DNA of 64,000 bases. Origin: Cyclobacterium sp. SYSU L10401 (GTDB lineage Bacteria; Bacteroidota; Bacteroidia; Cytophagales; Cyclobacteriaceae). The translations under genes were made by a program, and so were the position numbers. Shown piece by piece: positions 37,423 through 46,020 of the stretch. Location: the NCBI RefSeq assembly GCF_010993705.1, contig NZ_WOFO01000014.1, positions 27,777 to 91,776 of the forward strand, read 5' to 3'. Numbering within the stretch: the first letter of the stretch is position 1; each line of letters begins with the position of its first letter. The notes beneath the pieces are model-generated. The model made no database searches. It was not told the DNA's origin and was given only the letters and a program-made list of their open reading frames with translations.

Positions 37423-38301
37423 ATGAACCTACAGGAATCCTTCCAAAAACTCAAGCGCATTGTCATGGGGGACCTGGCAGATGTCGAACAACTAGCCATC
37501 ACATTGGTCATTGGCTTGCTGATCTTGATCTTCTTTATTTATTTGTCTCGCTGGATCAAAAAACTGGTAATCAACCGGCTCAGCAAAAGGACAAATGATC
37601 CTTTGTTGTCGGCATTCATTGCTGCTGCCATCAGGGGGCTGATTTTGATATTCGGCCTGACATTGTTGCTCCGGTTTTTGGGACTCACCGGAGTAGTCAG
37701 CGGTATACTGGCAGGGGCTGGGATCACCGCATTTATCATAGGCTTTGCACTGAAAGACATCGGGGAAAACTTTCTGGCAGGCATCCTTCTGGCCTTCAAA
37801 CGGCCCTTTAAGATTGGAGACCAGGTGGAGATTCAAGGGCTTAGCGGAAATGTCCGGGCCCTGAACCTGCGGGACACACAGATCAAAACCCTGGATGGAA
37901 AAGACGTGTTTCTGCCCAATGCTTCCATCATCAAAAGCCCCCTGATCAATTACACCATAGACGGATACCTGAGTTATGGTTTTAAATTGGGGTTGGGATA
38001 CGGAAGTGATTACAGAAAAGCCCTTGAACTTATCCTCCATACCATAAAAGGGGTACCGGGTGTTTTGGCAGGTAAAAAGGGACCCTCAGCCTTTGTAACC
38101 GAAATGGGTGATAGCCATTTGCTGGTACAGGTAGGCTATTGGGTAAATACCTATAATAAAAAACATACCGATGCACAGGTACGCTCCCAGGCCATTCTGT
38201 CCGTGCTGGAGGCGCTGGAAGGAGCAGGCTACCCCCTTCCGGGTAAGATAATCGAACTGAAAGGTCCTTCCCCGGTTGGGGGCGGGAGCACTGGGGAATA
38301 A
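37423..38301 (+). CDS. MscS-family mechanosensitive ion channel
   Basis: 292 residues: three membrane helices in the first 110 residues, the pore-lining TM3 being the Ala/Gly-rich GVVSGILAGAGITAFIIGFALKD, then FLAGILLAFKRPFKIGDQVEI and the beta domain with RTL-like DTQIKTLDGKDVFLPNA. It opens on membrane tension during osmotic downshock and releases small solutes. Length is typical of small MscS. A probable terminator follows at 38358-38388. Confidence 0.95.
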   Translation: MNLQESFQKLKRIVMGDLADVEQLAITLVIGLLILIFFIYLSRWIKKLVINRLSKRTNDPLLSAFIAAAIRGLILIFGLTLLLRFLGLTGVVSGILAGAGITAFIIGFALKDIGENFLAGILLAFKRPFKIGDQVEIQGLSGNVRALNLRDTQIKTLDGKDVFLPNASIIKSPLINYTIDGYLSYGFKLGLGYGSDYRKALELILHTIKGVPGVLAGKKGPSAFVTEMGDSHLLVQVGYWVNTYNKKHTDAQVRSQAILSVLEALEGAGYPLPGKIIELKGPSPVGGGSTGE

Positions 38302-38357
38302 CGGAGAGCTGTATCAGTACGATTTTGTCTTCCGGGGTTTAGATCGCCGAGTTAGCA

Positions 38358-38388
38358 ATCTCCATAGCAGATCAGGAGATCGTTTTTT
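38358..38388 (+). terminator. Likely terminator of mscS
   Basis: ATCTCC (38358-38363) pairs with GGAGAT (38375-38380), followed by CG and six T. The stem is only 6 bp and overlaps the 3' end of the XRE gene on the other strand. Confidence 0.5.
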
Positions 38389-38596
38389 CTTCCTCTTCAA
38401 CAAACTCTAAGATATCACCCGGTTGGCATTTCAATACACTACAAATGGACTCTAAAGTGCTAAATCGTATCGCCTTTGCTTTACCTGTTTTCAAAATGGA
38501 GAGGTTTGATAAGGTCAAACCGACTTTGTCTGAAAGTTCATTTAGGGACATTTTGCGTTTAGCCATTACCAGGTCTAAATTTACCACAATTGCCAT
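38372..38596 (-). CDS. Small XRE/Cro-type helix-turn-helix regulator
   Basis: 74 residues, essentially one HTH_3/HTH_26 domain: MAKRKMSLNELSDKVGLTLSNLSILKTGKAK is the helix-turn-helix, CQPGDILEF the end of the fold. Proteins like this (YozG type) are usually encoded with a DUF2975 membrane protein, which is absent here. It lies convergent to mscS and just upstream of a terminator. It may regulate itself; its targets are unknown. Confidence 0.88.
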   Translation of the reverse strand: MAIVVNLDLVMAKRKMSLNELSDKVGLTLSNLSILKTGKAKAIRFSTLESICSVLKCQPGDILEFVEEEEKTIS

Positions 38597-38634
38597 CGCT
38601 TAAACACCTTGCTATCCTAAGAAGCATACAATAT

Positions 38635-38667
38635 AAAAAGCCACAAATGGATCATTTGTGGCTTTTT
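38635..38667. terminator. Strong bidirectional terminator after the second SusCD pair
   Basis: A perfect 14-bp stem, AAAAAGCCACAAAT (38635-38648 region) with ATTTGTGGCTTTTT (38654-38667), loop of 5 nt, with T-runs on both strands. It ends transcription from the SusD gene at 38713 on the minus strand and insulates the XRE gene. Confidence 0.85.
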
Positions 38668-38712
38668 AATCTAGCTTATCGCCCGCTTTTAGCAGGGTAT
38701 TTTTGGATGCAC

Positions 38713-40269
38713 CTAATAGTTGGGATTTTGTGTGATGACATCATTAATATCCATTTCAGCTTGTGGAATCGGCCATAGATAATCCCTTTCAGGCCGGAAA
38801 TTGCGATTTAGACCACTGTTTATGGTATCCCATTCTCCACTCTCCTCATTGAAGTAATAAAGCCCTTCTACCGAACCTATTTTGTCCTCTCCGATTCCCC
38901 ATCGGTTCATGTCAAACAGCCTTAAGCCTTCAAACGCCAACTCTACCGCTCTTTCATCCCGGATGATGGCTCTCAACTCTTCTTGTGATTTGCCCTGGGT
39001 AATGGGAGGCATCTCGACGGTCGGCCGTTGCCTCACACTATTGATTGCCTCGTAGACAGAATCATCGATTTCATTCAATTCGATTTTTGATTCCGCATAC
39101 ATCAACAGCACGTCCGCATACCGGATTAAAATCATATTGATAGAACCGGTATTCGGGTTGCCTTCATCCGCATCATAGTCCACCCATTTTTTTAGATTAT
39201 ATCCATGAACGGTGGAGAATTCCGTGGACCTTACCCGGTCAGCCGTTGGGCTATCCGGCAGGGAATTAAAGGTACTCGTGCCAATAGGTTGTCCGGTATA
39301 GTAGCTCGTGTAGGACCAGCGGGGATCCAGGTTTTCAAAGGGATCATCGGGGTTTTCGGGTCCTTTATAGCCATACTTTAAAAACAAATTATGAATTGGC
39401 TCCACGATGGATCCTCCTCCGATAGAGGCTGCCGAAAAGGAGAAGGCATTATAAGTATCTCCACCCACGGTGTACTGCCTGTCAAAAATCACTTCCGAAG
39501 AATTTTGGCCGGCGTAATGAAATAATTCTTCATAGTTCGGGTATAAGTCATAAACTCCTAAGTCCATCACGGCTTGAGCAGCATCCCTGGCGACAGCATA
39601 CCTTTCGTTGCGATAGGCCACCCTGGCTTTTAAGGCCATGGCAGCTCCCAGAGTGGCTCTCCCGATATCCTGATCATAGCTTAGCGGCAATTGCTCGCCC
39701 TGGATGATTTGATCCAATTCAGCAATGACAAAATCGACCACTTCTGAGCGAGCCGTTCGGCCAACTTGTGCAGTCACTTCCAGCGGTTCCAGAATCAAAG
39801 GCACATCCCCCCAAAGACTACTCAACTGCGTATAAAAGTAGGCCCGCAGAAATCGGGCCTCCGCTTCATACCTGGCCAATAATTCCGGATTTCCCTGCTC
39901 TATGCGATCAATATTTGCCAGGACATTATTGGCACGCTGCACGCCCCGGAAATACCTGTCCCAGGTAGACCCAATGGCTGCATTGACCGGATCAAAGGAT
40001 CCCATGGACACATCGTGAAGGGAACCTGGTCCTGAAGGAGCACGAAACCCAATGTCGGTAACCCCGTCCAGCTCCTTGACCATCAATGGCCCATCCAGTT
40101 CCACGTAGATGCCGTTAACGGCAAGTCTGGCATCCTTTTCCTGCTGCCAGTAAATAAGTTCGGAGACCTCCCCGGGAGGAAGCAAATCCAGCCCCTGGTC
40201 GCAGCTAAACATACCCAAGGCCAAATAACCCAGCCCAATATATTTTATTGTATTTTTTAGTAAGTTCAT
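38713..40269 (-). CDS. SusD/RagB-like nutrient-binding outer-membrane lipoprotein (second pair)
   Basis: 518 residues; lipoprotein signal ending in GMFSC (Cys 23). Classical SusD organisation: N-terminal SusD-like_3 region (LPPGEVSELIYWQQEKDA), TPR helices with RAYFYTQLSSLWGDVPL, and a C-terminal RagB/SusD domain with RYADVLLMYAESKIELNE, RDERAVELAFEGLRLFDMNRWG and the terminal DYLWPIPQAEMDINDVITQNPNY, which is the canonical ending. It acts with the adjacent SusC. The start is 18 nt after SusC. Confidence 0.95.
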   Translation of the reverse strand: MNLLKNTIKYIGLGYLALGMFSCDQGLDLLPPGEVSELIYWQQEKDARLAVNGIYVELDGPLMVKELDGVTDIGFRAPSGPGSLHDVSMGSFDPVNAAIGSTWDRYFRGVQRANNVLANIDRIEQGNPELLARYEAEARFLRAYFYTQLSSLWGDVPLILEPLEVTAQVGRTARSEVVDFVIAELDQIIQGEQLPLSYDQDIGRATLGAAMALKARVAYRNERYAVARDAAQAVMDLGVYDLYPNYEELFHYAGQNSSEVIFDRQYTVGGDTYNAFSFSAASIGGGSIVEPIHNLFLKYGYKGPENPDDPFENLDPRWSYTSYYTGQPIGTSTFNSLPDSPTADRVRSTEFSTVHGYNLKKWVDYDADEGNPNTGSINMILIRYADVLLMYAESKIELNEIDDSVYEAINSVRQRPTVEMPPITQGKSQEELRAIIRDERAVELAFEGLRLFDMNRWGIGEDKIGSVEGLYYFNEESGEWDTINSGLNRNFRPERDYLWPIPQAEMDINDVITQNPNY

Positions 40270-40287
40270 TTCTTTTCGCTTTTTAGA

Positions 40288-43200
40288 TTAAAATCCGACG
40301 GTTACGCCACCACTGAAAAGTCTGCTATGGGGGAAAAATTGACTCCTGCCCCTGGGGGTTTCCGGATCAAACAACTCTGTTTCCGTAAAGGTCAGCATGT
40401 TTTCACCCGATATGTACACCCGAAGATTGGCTACGAGATTTTGAGGAATGGTATATCCGAGCTGAAAATTTTTCAGTCGAAGGTAACTGGTGTTTTGCAA
40501 CCAGAAATCAGACTCCATTAAGTTGGCGGAATTACCAGATCTCACCATGGGCCAGGTACCATTGGGATTTCTTTCCGGATGAAAGGCCTCTCTGGCCATG
40601 GTCACCGGAATGAAATTGGTGTAATTTGGTCCTTCCATCAATGCCCCGTCCAGCGAATGCTGCTGGCGAAGAACTCCCTGCCAAAACATGGAGAAATCAA
40701 AACCCTTGTAAGAGGCGCTAAACCGAACCCCAAACTCGTATCGGGGATCTTCATTCCCCATAATATACTGATCACCTGCGGGATAGAGGGATTGGGAAAT
40801 CACCCCGTCTCCATTTAAATCTTCGTAAATAATATCTCCGATCGTCACCGTTGGGAAAATCGTGGCAGGATAATTATCCAAATCCTCCTGAGTACGATAA
40901 ATGCCCGGAGATTTCAATCCCCGCAGGGAATTGATGGATTCTCCCTCTGTCCAAACGGTAAATTTGTCCGGGAAAAAGGGGCCTGTTCCTTTCAGGTCTT
41001 CAATCTTATTAACTACGTCCGAAAAGTTTAACCCAATTGAATATTGAAAGCCATTATCCATGGTAGGGATGCTATTGTAGTTAATGGCCAGTTCCCAGCC
41101 CTTATTGGAAACGGCCGCCGCATTTTGTACCGGCGGACTGTATCCAATGGTCCTGGGTATGGGCAATTCGATCAGAATATCATCGGTGTATTTGTAAAAA
41201 TACTCTGCGATGACCTCGATCCGGTCATCCAGAAAACCCATATCCAAGCCTACATTGCTCATGGTGGTTGTTTCCCAGGTAATATCGGGGTTCCCGGCCC
41301 GGGTGATGGCGGTGCCTGGTACCAGGTTATCATTAAACTGGTAACCATTATTCAGATTGTAGGTATTGAGGTACCTGTAGAGGCCAATCCGCTGATTTCC
41401 TAGCTGTCCCCAGGATCCTCGTAGTCTCAAATCACTGAATAACCCCTGATCTCTCATGAAATTTTCTTCAGAAATCCGCCATCCCACAGAGAACGAAGGG
41501 AAAATACCCCATCGGTTTCCTTCTCCGAATCGGGAGGACCCATCATACCTGACGTTGGCCTGGAACATGTATCGGTCGTCATAGGTATAGTTAGCCCTAC
41601 CGAAGAAAGACCGTAGCCTCCACTCTTCAGAAAAGCCTCCCGTTCTTTGGTTTTGGATGTCTCCGGCATTAATGTCCCTGAGGTCATTGCTGAAAAAATT
41701 ATCCCGGGAGGCGGAAATTTCTTTATACCGGTTGTAAATCTCCTCATACCCTGCCGTGCCCTGAATGCTGTGCTTATCAAATGACTGGTCATAATTCAGG
41801 TACAATCGTTGACTAAGCTCTCTGCGGTTTTCCTGACTTTCGGTGAGCACGGAAGTGGCAAACCAGCCCCCCACATTTACCAATTCACCGGTCACGTAAT
41901 TCCGCATACCGGCAAGGCTATTCTGAAACACAAACCCATCGGTAGCCGTGGTATTGAGCGTCACGTTTCCTTCCAGCGAAAGGGCATCGTTGACGGTATA
42001 GGCAAATCCCAACTGACCAAAAACATCATCACTGATCCGGCTGGTTTCTCCCTCTTTAGCCATGGCGCGGGCATTCCATTGACCGGATACCAAATCATAC
42101 GTCCCATCCGGGTATTCCATGACAATGTTTCGGTTAATGTGTAGTAATGCCTGCGTGATCCGCTGGCCTGTAAAACCAGGGCCACTGAAGCCTCGATTCC
42201 GGTACATCAGATTGGTCTTTATTGTCAGCTTGTCCGTAGCATACAAGTCGGAATTGATACGCATGGTGACTTGCTTATTATTGAAGTTTTGGAGGATACC
42301 ATCTGTGTCGGCATAATTGATGGAAGCAAATACCCTACCCGTCTCACCACCGCTGGAAAGCGACAGGGAGTGTCTTTGCTGGAAGGCATTTGGATTAAAA
42401 ATACCTCCCTCGTAGTCCGCAAAAGGGAATTCGAGTGGATTCGTACCGGCAGCTACATTTTCAATATACTCTTCGCTGTAGGTGGGGTTTGCTCCTACAT
42501 TGGCCTGGGCCTCGTTTTCCATCCTCATCCAGGTCACGGGATCTGTTGGCTCGGGAAAGAAATTCGGATTTTGCCAGCCTACAAAATTGTTGTAGTTGAT
42601 GGAGACCCCACTTTCTGCGCCCCTTTTTGTTGTCACCAGAATCACGCCGTTGGCTGCTCTGGATCCGTATATGGCCGACGAGGCGGCATCTTTTAGCACC
42701 GTAATGGTTTCAATATTGGTGGGTTCCACCGTGCTGAGCGATTGCTCTACACCGTCTACCAAAACCAGTGGGTTGGAGTTATTTAGGGTACCCACACCCC
42801 TGATACGAATGCTGGTACTTTCATCTCCCGGTGCTCCGCCATTATTCTGAATGCTCAAACCGGGCGTAGTGCCCTGCAGGGCCGCTGCGGTATTTAACAC
42901 CGGACGCCTGGCCAGATCCTCTCCTGCGACGGTACTCACGGCACCGGTGACATTGGCTCTCTTTTGGGTACCAAAGCCTACTACCACTACCTCTTCCAGG
43001 GAAGACGTGGACTCCACCAAGGTTACATTGATGATAGAACGATCACCGATAGCGACCCGCTGGCTCTCAAAACCAATAAAGGAAAATACAATTTCAGAGC
43101 CTTCAGGTACGGTCAATGAATAGTTTCCATCCAAATCGGTGGCGGTTCCGATGGTCGTTCCGGGCAAAGAAATCGTTGCCCCGGGAATGGGTTCTCCGTT

Positions 43201-43401
43201 AGGGTCCGACACGGTACCGGTGATCGTAACATCGGCCATTTGCTGCCCTTCAAGGCCGTTTCGTTCGAGCGAAACAAGCGAGCCGTTTAGTTCCTCAAAA
43301 ACGGTATGGGCATGACTTTTAGGTAAAAAGGGGTAGAACAGCTGTAAAGCCATCAGCAATACAAGGCTTGAAACATACTCCCTGAGTAGTGGTTTTTTCA
43401 T
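40288..43401 (-). CDS. SusC/RagA TonB-linked outer-membrane protein (second pair)
   Basis: 1037 residues with a longer leader: signal-like stretch 8-28, a 30-residue Ser/Glu-rich linker, carboxypeptidase-regulatory-like domain (about 57-145, ITGTVSDPNGEPIPGATIS), plug (about 150-265: IRIRGVGTLNNSNPLVLVDGV and AIYGSRAANGVILVTTK), and barrel to the terminal GGVTVGF. The SusD partner follows. This is the classical polysaccharide-type SusC, unlike the first pair. No sulfatase, glycoside hydrolase or hybrid regulator sits next to it, so the locus is a minimal uptake unit. Confidence 0.95.
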   Translation of the reverse strand: MKKPLLREYVSSLVLLMALQLFYPFLPKSHAHTVFEELNGSLVSLERNGLEGQQMADVTITGTVSDPNGEPIPGATISLPGTTIGTATDLDGNYSLTVPEGSEIVFSFIGFESQRVAIGDRSIINVTLVESTSSLEEVVVVGFGTQKRANVTGAVSTVAGEDLARRPVLNTAAALQGTTPGLSIQNNGGAPGDESTSIRIRGVGTLNNSNPLVLVDGVEQSLSTVEPTNIETITVLKDAASSAIYGSRAANGVILVTTKRGAESGVSINYNNFVGWQNPNFFPEPTDPVTWMRMENEAQANVGANPTYSEEYIENVAAGTNPLEFPFADYEGGIFNPNAFQQRHSLSLSSGGETGRVFASINYADTDGILQNFNNKQVTMRINSDLYATDKLTIKTNLMYRNRGFSGPGFTGQRITQALLHINRNIVMEYPDGTYDLVSGQWNARAMAKEGETSRISDDVFGQLGFAYTVNDALSLEGNVTLNTTATDGFVFQNSLAGMRNYVTGELVNVGGWFATSVLTESQENRRELSQRLYLNYDQSFDKHSIQGTAGYEEIYNRYKEISASRDNFFSNDLRDINAGDIQNQRTGGFSEEWRLRSFFGRANYTYDDRYMFQANVRYDGSSRFGEGNRWGIFPSFSVGWRISEENFMRDQGLFSDLRLRGSWGQLGNQRIGLYRYLNTYNLNNGYQFNDNLVPGTAITRAGNPDITWETTTMSNVGLDMGFLDDRIEVIAEYFYKYTDDILIELPIPRTIGYSPPVQNAAAVSNKGWELAINYNSIPTMDNGFQYSIGLNFSDVVNKIEDLKGTGPFFPDKFTVWTEGESINSLRGLKSPGIYRTQEDLDNYPATIFPTVTIGDIIYEDLNGDGVISQSLYPAGDQYIMGNEDPRYEFGVRFSASYKGFDFSMFWQGVLRQQHSLDGALMEGPNYTNFIPVTMAREAFHPERNPNGTWPMVRSGNSANLMESDFWLQNTSYLRLKNFQLGYTIPQNLVANLRVYISGENMLTFTETELFDPETPRGRSQFFPHSRLFSGGVTVGF

Positions 43402-44001
43402 GATGTGGTAGAATTTAAGTTTGTTAAAAGTGAACGCTTAAAAGGCAAATAGATCTTCAGGCATGGTTGGCCTGGCTTGTGGAAAAGGGCATCTATTTTA
43501 CTACGCCTTTTTTACAAATGAGACTTTTTTACATAGGCCTGAAATTTTAACTATTTGATTAATTATTTTTGAACTTAGTTTCTTCAAATAGCATAAAAAA
43601 TAATCTTTAACGCTGTTTATACTAAATCATACCTGCTGAAAAGAGTATTTTTTATCTTATTAATATATTATACATTCTTTTTCAATTAAATTATTTTTTA
43701 AATGTAAGGATTAAAATATTTATAGGACAAGGCATAAATTCCCTCCTATTGCTGGAATATGAATGCCAGAATACTAAAATGATGAATTAATCTACTAATT
43801 CTGAGAAATAGCCGGTTTTAGGTATAATTGCTGCTTGACGAGATGGTAATTTTAAGGATAAATTTTAATAATAAAAAAGAAATCAAGCATAAAAAAATAA
43901 ATTTCAAATACGATTTAAACGGGAAGCAGCGTTAGGGTTAGTTGGTTTTAAGGAATACAGGTTTGTGAATCAATTCCTATGCTTTAGGGCTGATGTCCTG
44001 A
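43402..44001. other. 600-nt AT-rich gap between susC2 and the decayed DUF pair
   Basis: Very AT-rich from 43540 to 43920, with no gene of believable length on either strand. It holds the susC2 promoter region and marks the left border of the accessory segment. No exact TAnnTTTG match was found in a useful position for susC2. Confidence 0.45.
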
Positions 44002-44221
44002 TTACAAGTCTAAGTATTTAAAATTTTGGATGTCCCCGGATTCAATTCGCCCTATGGTCATAAAGCGCAACCGTTCGGAAATAATCTGGATCTGACAGGG
44101 GTTTACTCAACTTATCTTCTCCGATAAACGGGGCGAAATCGATGGTTTTTTCCGATTGATCACTGAAATTAAAATAAATTTTGTTACCATCCAGTATTTT
44201 AAATTTTGTTATACTTATCAT
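44002..44221 (-). pseudogene. Decayed DUF2442 protein
   Basis: From ATG 44221 (complement) the frame gives KFKILDGNKIYFNFSD then PFIGEDKLSKPLSDPDYFRTVALYDHRAN and a stop at 44042, which follows the DUF2442 pattern (a small partner of DUF4160). A +1 shift near that stop continues as GRIESGDIQNFKYLDL to a stop at 44002. That is a plausible degraded C-terminus, because family members continue with a GRIEWPNG-like motif. It follows the DUF4160 fragment by 12 nt, the usual order of the two genes. Confidence 0.6.
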
Positions 44222-44233
44222 AACTATAAAATT

Positions 44234-44476
44234 TTAATCTAACGGTTCAATTTTATTTAGCGGCTCACGACTTCTGGCTTTTTGCCAATTTTCTAATAAC
44301 TCATCTCTGTGTTCTATTGCCCATTCAATCGTTAAGGTCTTGGCCCTTTTCGGCAAATGACCTTCCAATATTTCCAACGTTTTAATGTCAATCAAGGCTT
44401 CATTGTCTTGGTAAACCACATGGAAATGAGGTGGAGAATGGTCGTTAGAAGGGGTTGGACCTGAATGGCATACCAA
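44234..44476 (-). pseudogene. N-terminally truncated DUF4160 protein
   Basis: The frame contains the DUF4160 core NDHSPPHFHVVYQDNEALIDIKTLEILEG and the typical ending EWAIEHRDELLENWQKA. The first about 20 residues of the family (a MPTI...-type beta strand pair) are missing, and what precedes the core (VCHSGPTPS) is unrelated. The only start is a TTG at 44476, with an in-frame stop shortly upstream. DUF4160 and DUF2442 pairs are widespread small accessory genes of unknown role. Confidence 0.65.
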
Positions 44477-44817
44477 GCAAGCTTACCGCTTCTGTAGATT
44501 GGGTCACGCGATCGACCGCAGATTGACAGAAGAGACCCCGCTGCCGCTAGTATTCACTTCACCCTTCTGTTTGAGAATCTACACTAACTGAGTAACGCAA
44601 TCTTCAAAAGACCATTTGCAATGGCAAAAGACAACACTTTTAAACCTGAGCTATTTATTTAACATTCCGATTCGGAACTCAATTTTTGAACCTAAAAAGT
44701 ACTATTTTCACCAAAAACGGACTGCTTTTCGGTCCAACAAAAATCCGGACTGCCATTTTTACCACTTTCCCTTCCATTACTGATTCAAAATGGTGCATTT
44801 TATTATCATTGGCTCAC
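44477..44817. other. Gap with small inverted repeats, no gene
   Basis: Between the truncated DUF4160 frame and the VOC protein. It has an imperfect inverted repeat around 44494-44534 (TCTGT ... ACAGA outside, GGTC ... GACC inside) and a GGAC/GTCC hairpin near 44721-44737. No coding sequence is convincing; a 70-residue plus-strand frame overlapping the VOC gene lacks any family character. Confidence 0.4.
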
Positions 44818-45336
44818 TTAAAATCCTCTTATTTCCAAAAGCACGCCATCAGGGTCATGAACAAGGATGATTTTCCGATCATTCGGAAGGACGGCTAACT
44901 TATATTTAATATGATTTTTGTCTAATCTTTCAATGTAAGGCTCAACATTCTTGACATCAATAGAGAAATAACTTGAACCTATTCTTTCAAAACCATAATA
45001 TTCATTTTCATTACTAAATGGAATCTCCGGCAAGTCACCTTTGGTTTTATTGAGTTTGTATTTTAAGGAATAACCATCACACTGCATTCTCAAATTAATA
45101 ATATTAAACTCCTTTCCGCTATTAACCCCATATTTAGTAGATGTTTCACTCGACTGGTGATACCTGTCCTCTTTTACCATCCCAATGATATCGGTATAGA
45201 ATTTATAGGATTCATCCAAATCTGAAACGATAACTCCAATAGACATTACCTCAACGGGGCTGGTTAGGCTCTTAAATCCATAAATTATGAATATAGCGAA
45301 AATCAGGATTCCCATAATTTTAAATTGCTTATTCAT
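44818..45336 (-). CDS. Membrane-anchored or exported VOC (glyoxalase-fold) protein
   Basis: 172 residues. Residues 8-23 form a hydrophobic segment (IMGILIFAIFIIYGF) which anchors or exports the protein. The remainder is one vicinal-oxygen-chelate domain: MSIGVIVSDLDESYKFYTDIIGM at the start and ILVHDPDGVLLEIRGF with a metal-ligand Glu at the end. The central His expected in many glyoxalases is not obvious. Substrate unknown. The next gene starts about 48 nt upstream on the same strand, so they may be co-transcribed. Confidence 0.82.
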   Translation of the reverse strand: MNKQFKIMGILIFAIFIIYGFKSLTSPVEVMSIGVIVSDLDESYKFYTDIIGMVKEDRYHQSSETSTKYGVNSGKEFNIINLRMQCDGYSLKYKLNKTKGDLPEIPFSNENEYYGFERIGSSYFSIDVKNVEPYIERLDKNHIKYKLAVLPNDRKIILVHDPDGVLLEIRGF

Positions 45337-45384
45337 ACGCTATTTTTTTTTTAAAATGCCGTAAAAGGTCTTTTGGTTTCATTT

Positions 45385-45912
45385 CTATTTATCCCTATTC
45401 GAAGGTGCGTATTTTGACCACCATTTATCATCATCCGTTCTAAAAGGAGTATGGGAAACATGTGCAGTCACTGCTTTCCATTCTCCATCAATTTTCTGCA
45501 TTCCGTAAGTAAAGCAACCGCTACTCAGGACTGTATCACCTTTATCATCTAAATGCTCATGGTCAAATTCAACCAAATATGAAGCAGCATCTCTTGAAAA
45601 CACAAGAACTTTATGGGTTTGTAAATCCCATTTCAAGATTTTCTTCCAGCCCCCTTCTCCAAGAAGGTCTCTCCAGATTCCGTCCATAGTCATATAGTCC
45701 CCCCAGTAATAACCATCTCCAAAGACTATAAGGTCTTCTGCATAAAATGTCATAACAGATTCATAATCCATATTTTCCAAATCACTTGCATGCTTTTCCG
45801 AACGCTCGATGATATCGCCTTTTATTTGTTCGATTTCACCCATTGATAATCGTTCGGATTGTTGACTACAACCAAGAATAGGTAAAATAACTATAATGAT
45901 TAACCACTTCAT
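45385..45912 (-). CDS. SnoaL/NTF2-like (DUF4440-type) lipoprotein
   Basis: 175 residues; lipoprotein signal MKWLIIIVILPILGC with Cys 15. The mature domain has the NTF2-like cone fold pattern: an N-terminal helix (HASDLENMDYESVMTFYAEDLIVFGDG) and a late beta strand GCFTYGMQKIDGEWKAVTAHVSHTPF. These proteins bind or modify small molecules; nothing narrower can be said. Part of a run of small minus-strand genes with 50-110 nt gaps. Confidence 0.82.
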   Translation of the reverse strand: MKWLIIIVILPILGCSQQSERLSMGEIEQIKGDIIERSEKHASDLENMDYESVMTFYAEDLIVFGDGYYWGDYMTMDGIWRDLLGEGGWKKILKWDLQTHKVLVFSRDAASYLVEFDHEHLDDKGDTVLSSGCFTYGMQKIDGEWKAVTAHVSHTPFRTDDDKWWSKYAPSNRDK

Positions 45913-46020
45913 ATTTTCAAATTTTTAAGGTTTTATAATATTTGGTCCATAACTCTGAGTATAAGAAGCGTAGGTCCTTTAAGGGTGTTTGGAATTTTCT
46001 GAAGCGTTATAACCTTCAGT

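Noticed and set aside
37341..37511. Upstream extension of the small minus-strand frame into mscS
   Set aside because: That part is antisense to the channel gene and has no matching counterpart in the other copy of the repeat.
44477..44817. Integron attC-like site
   Set aside because: No pair of core sites of the GTTRRRY/RYYYAAC type with proper spacing and no integrase in the window.
44686..44898. Plus-strand frame overlapping the VOC gene
   Set aside because: Lacks any family signal and overlaps a well-supported gene on the other strand.
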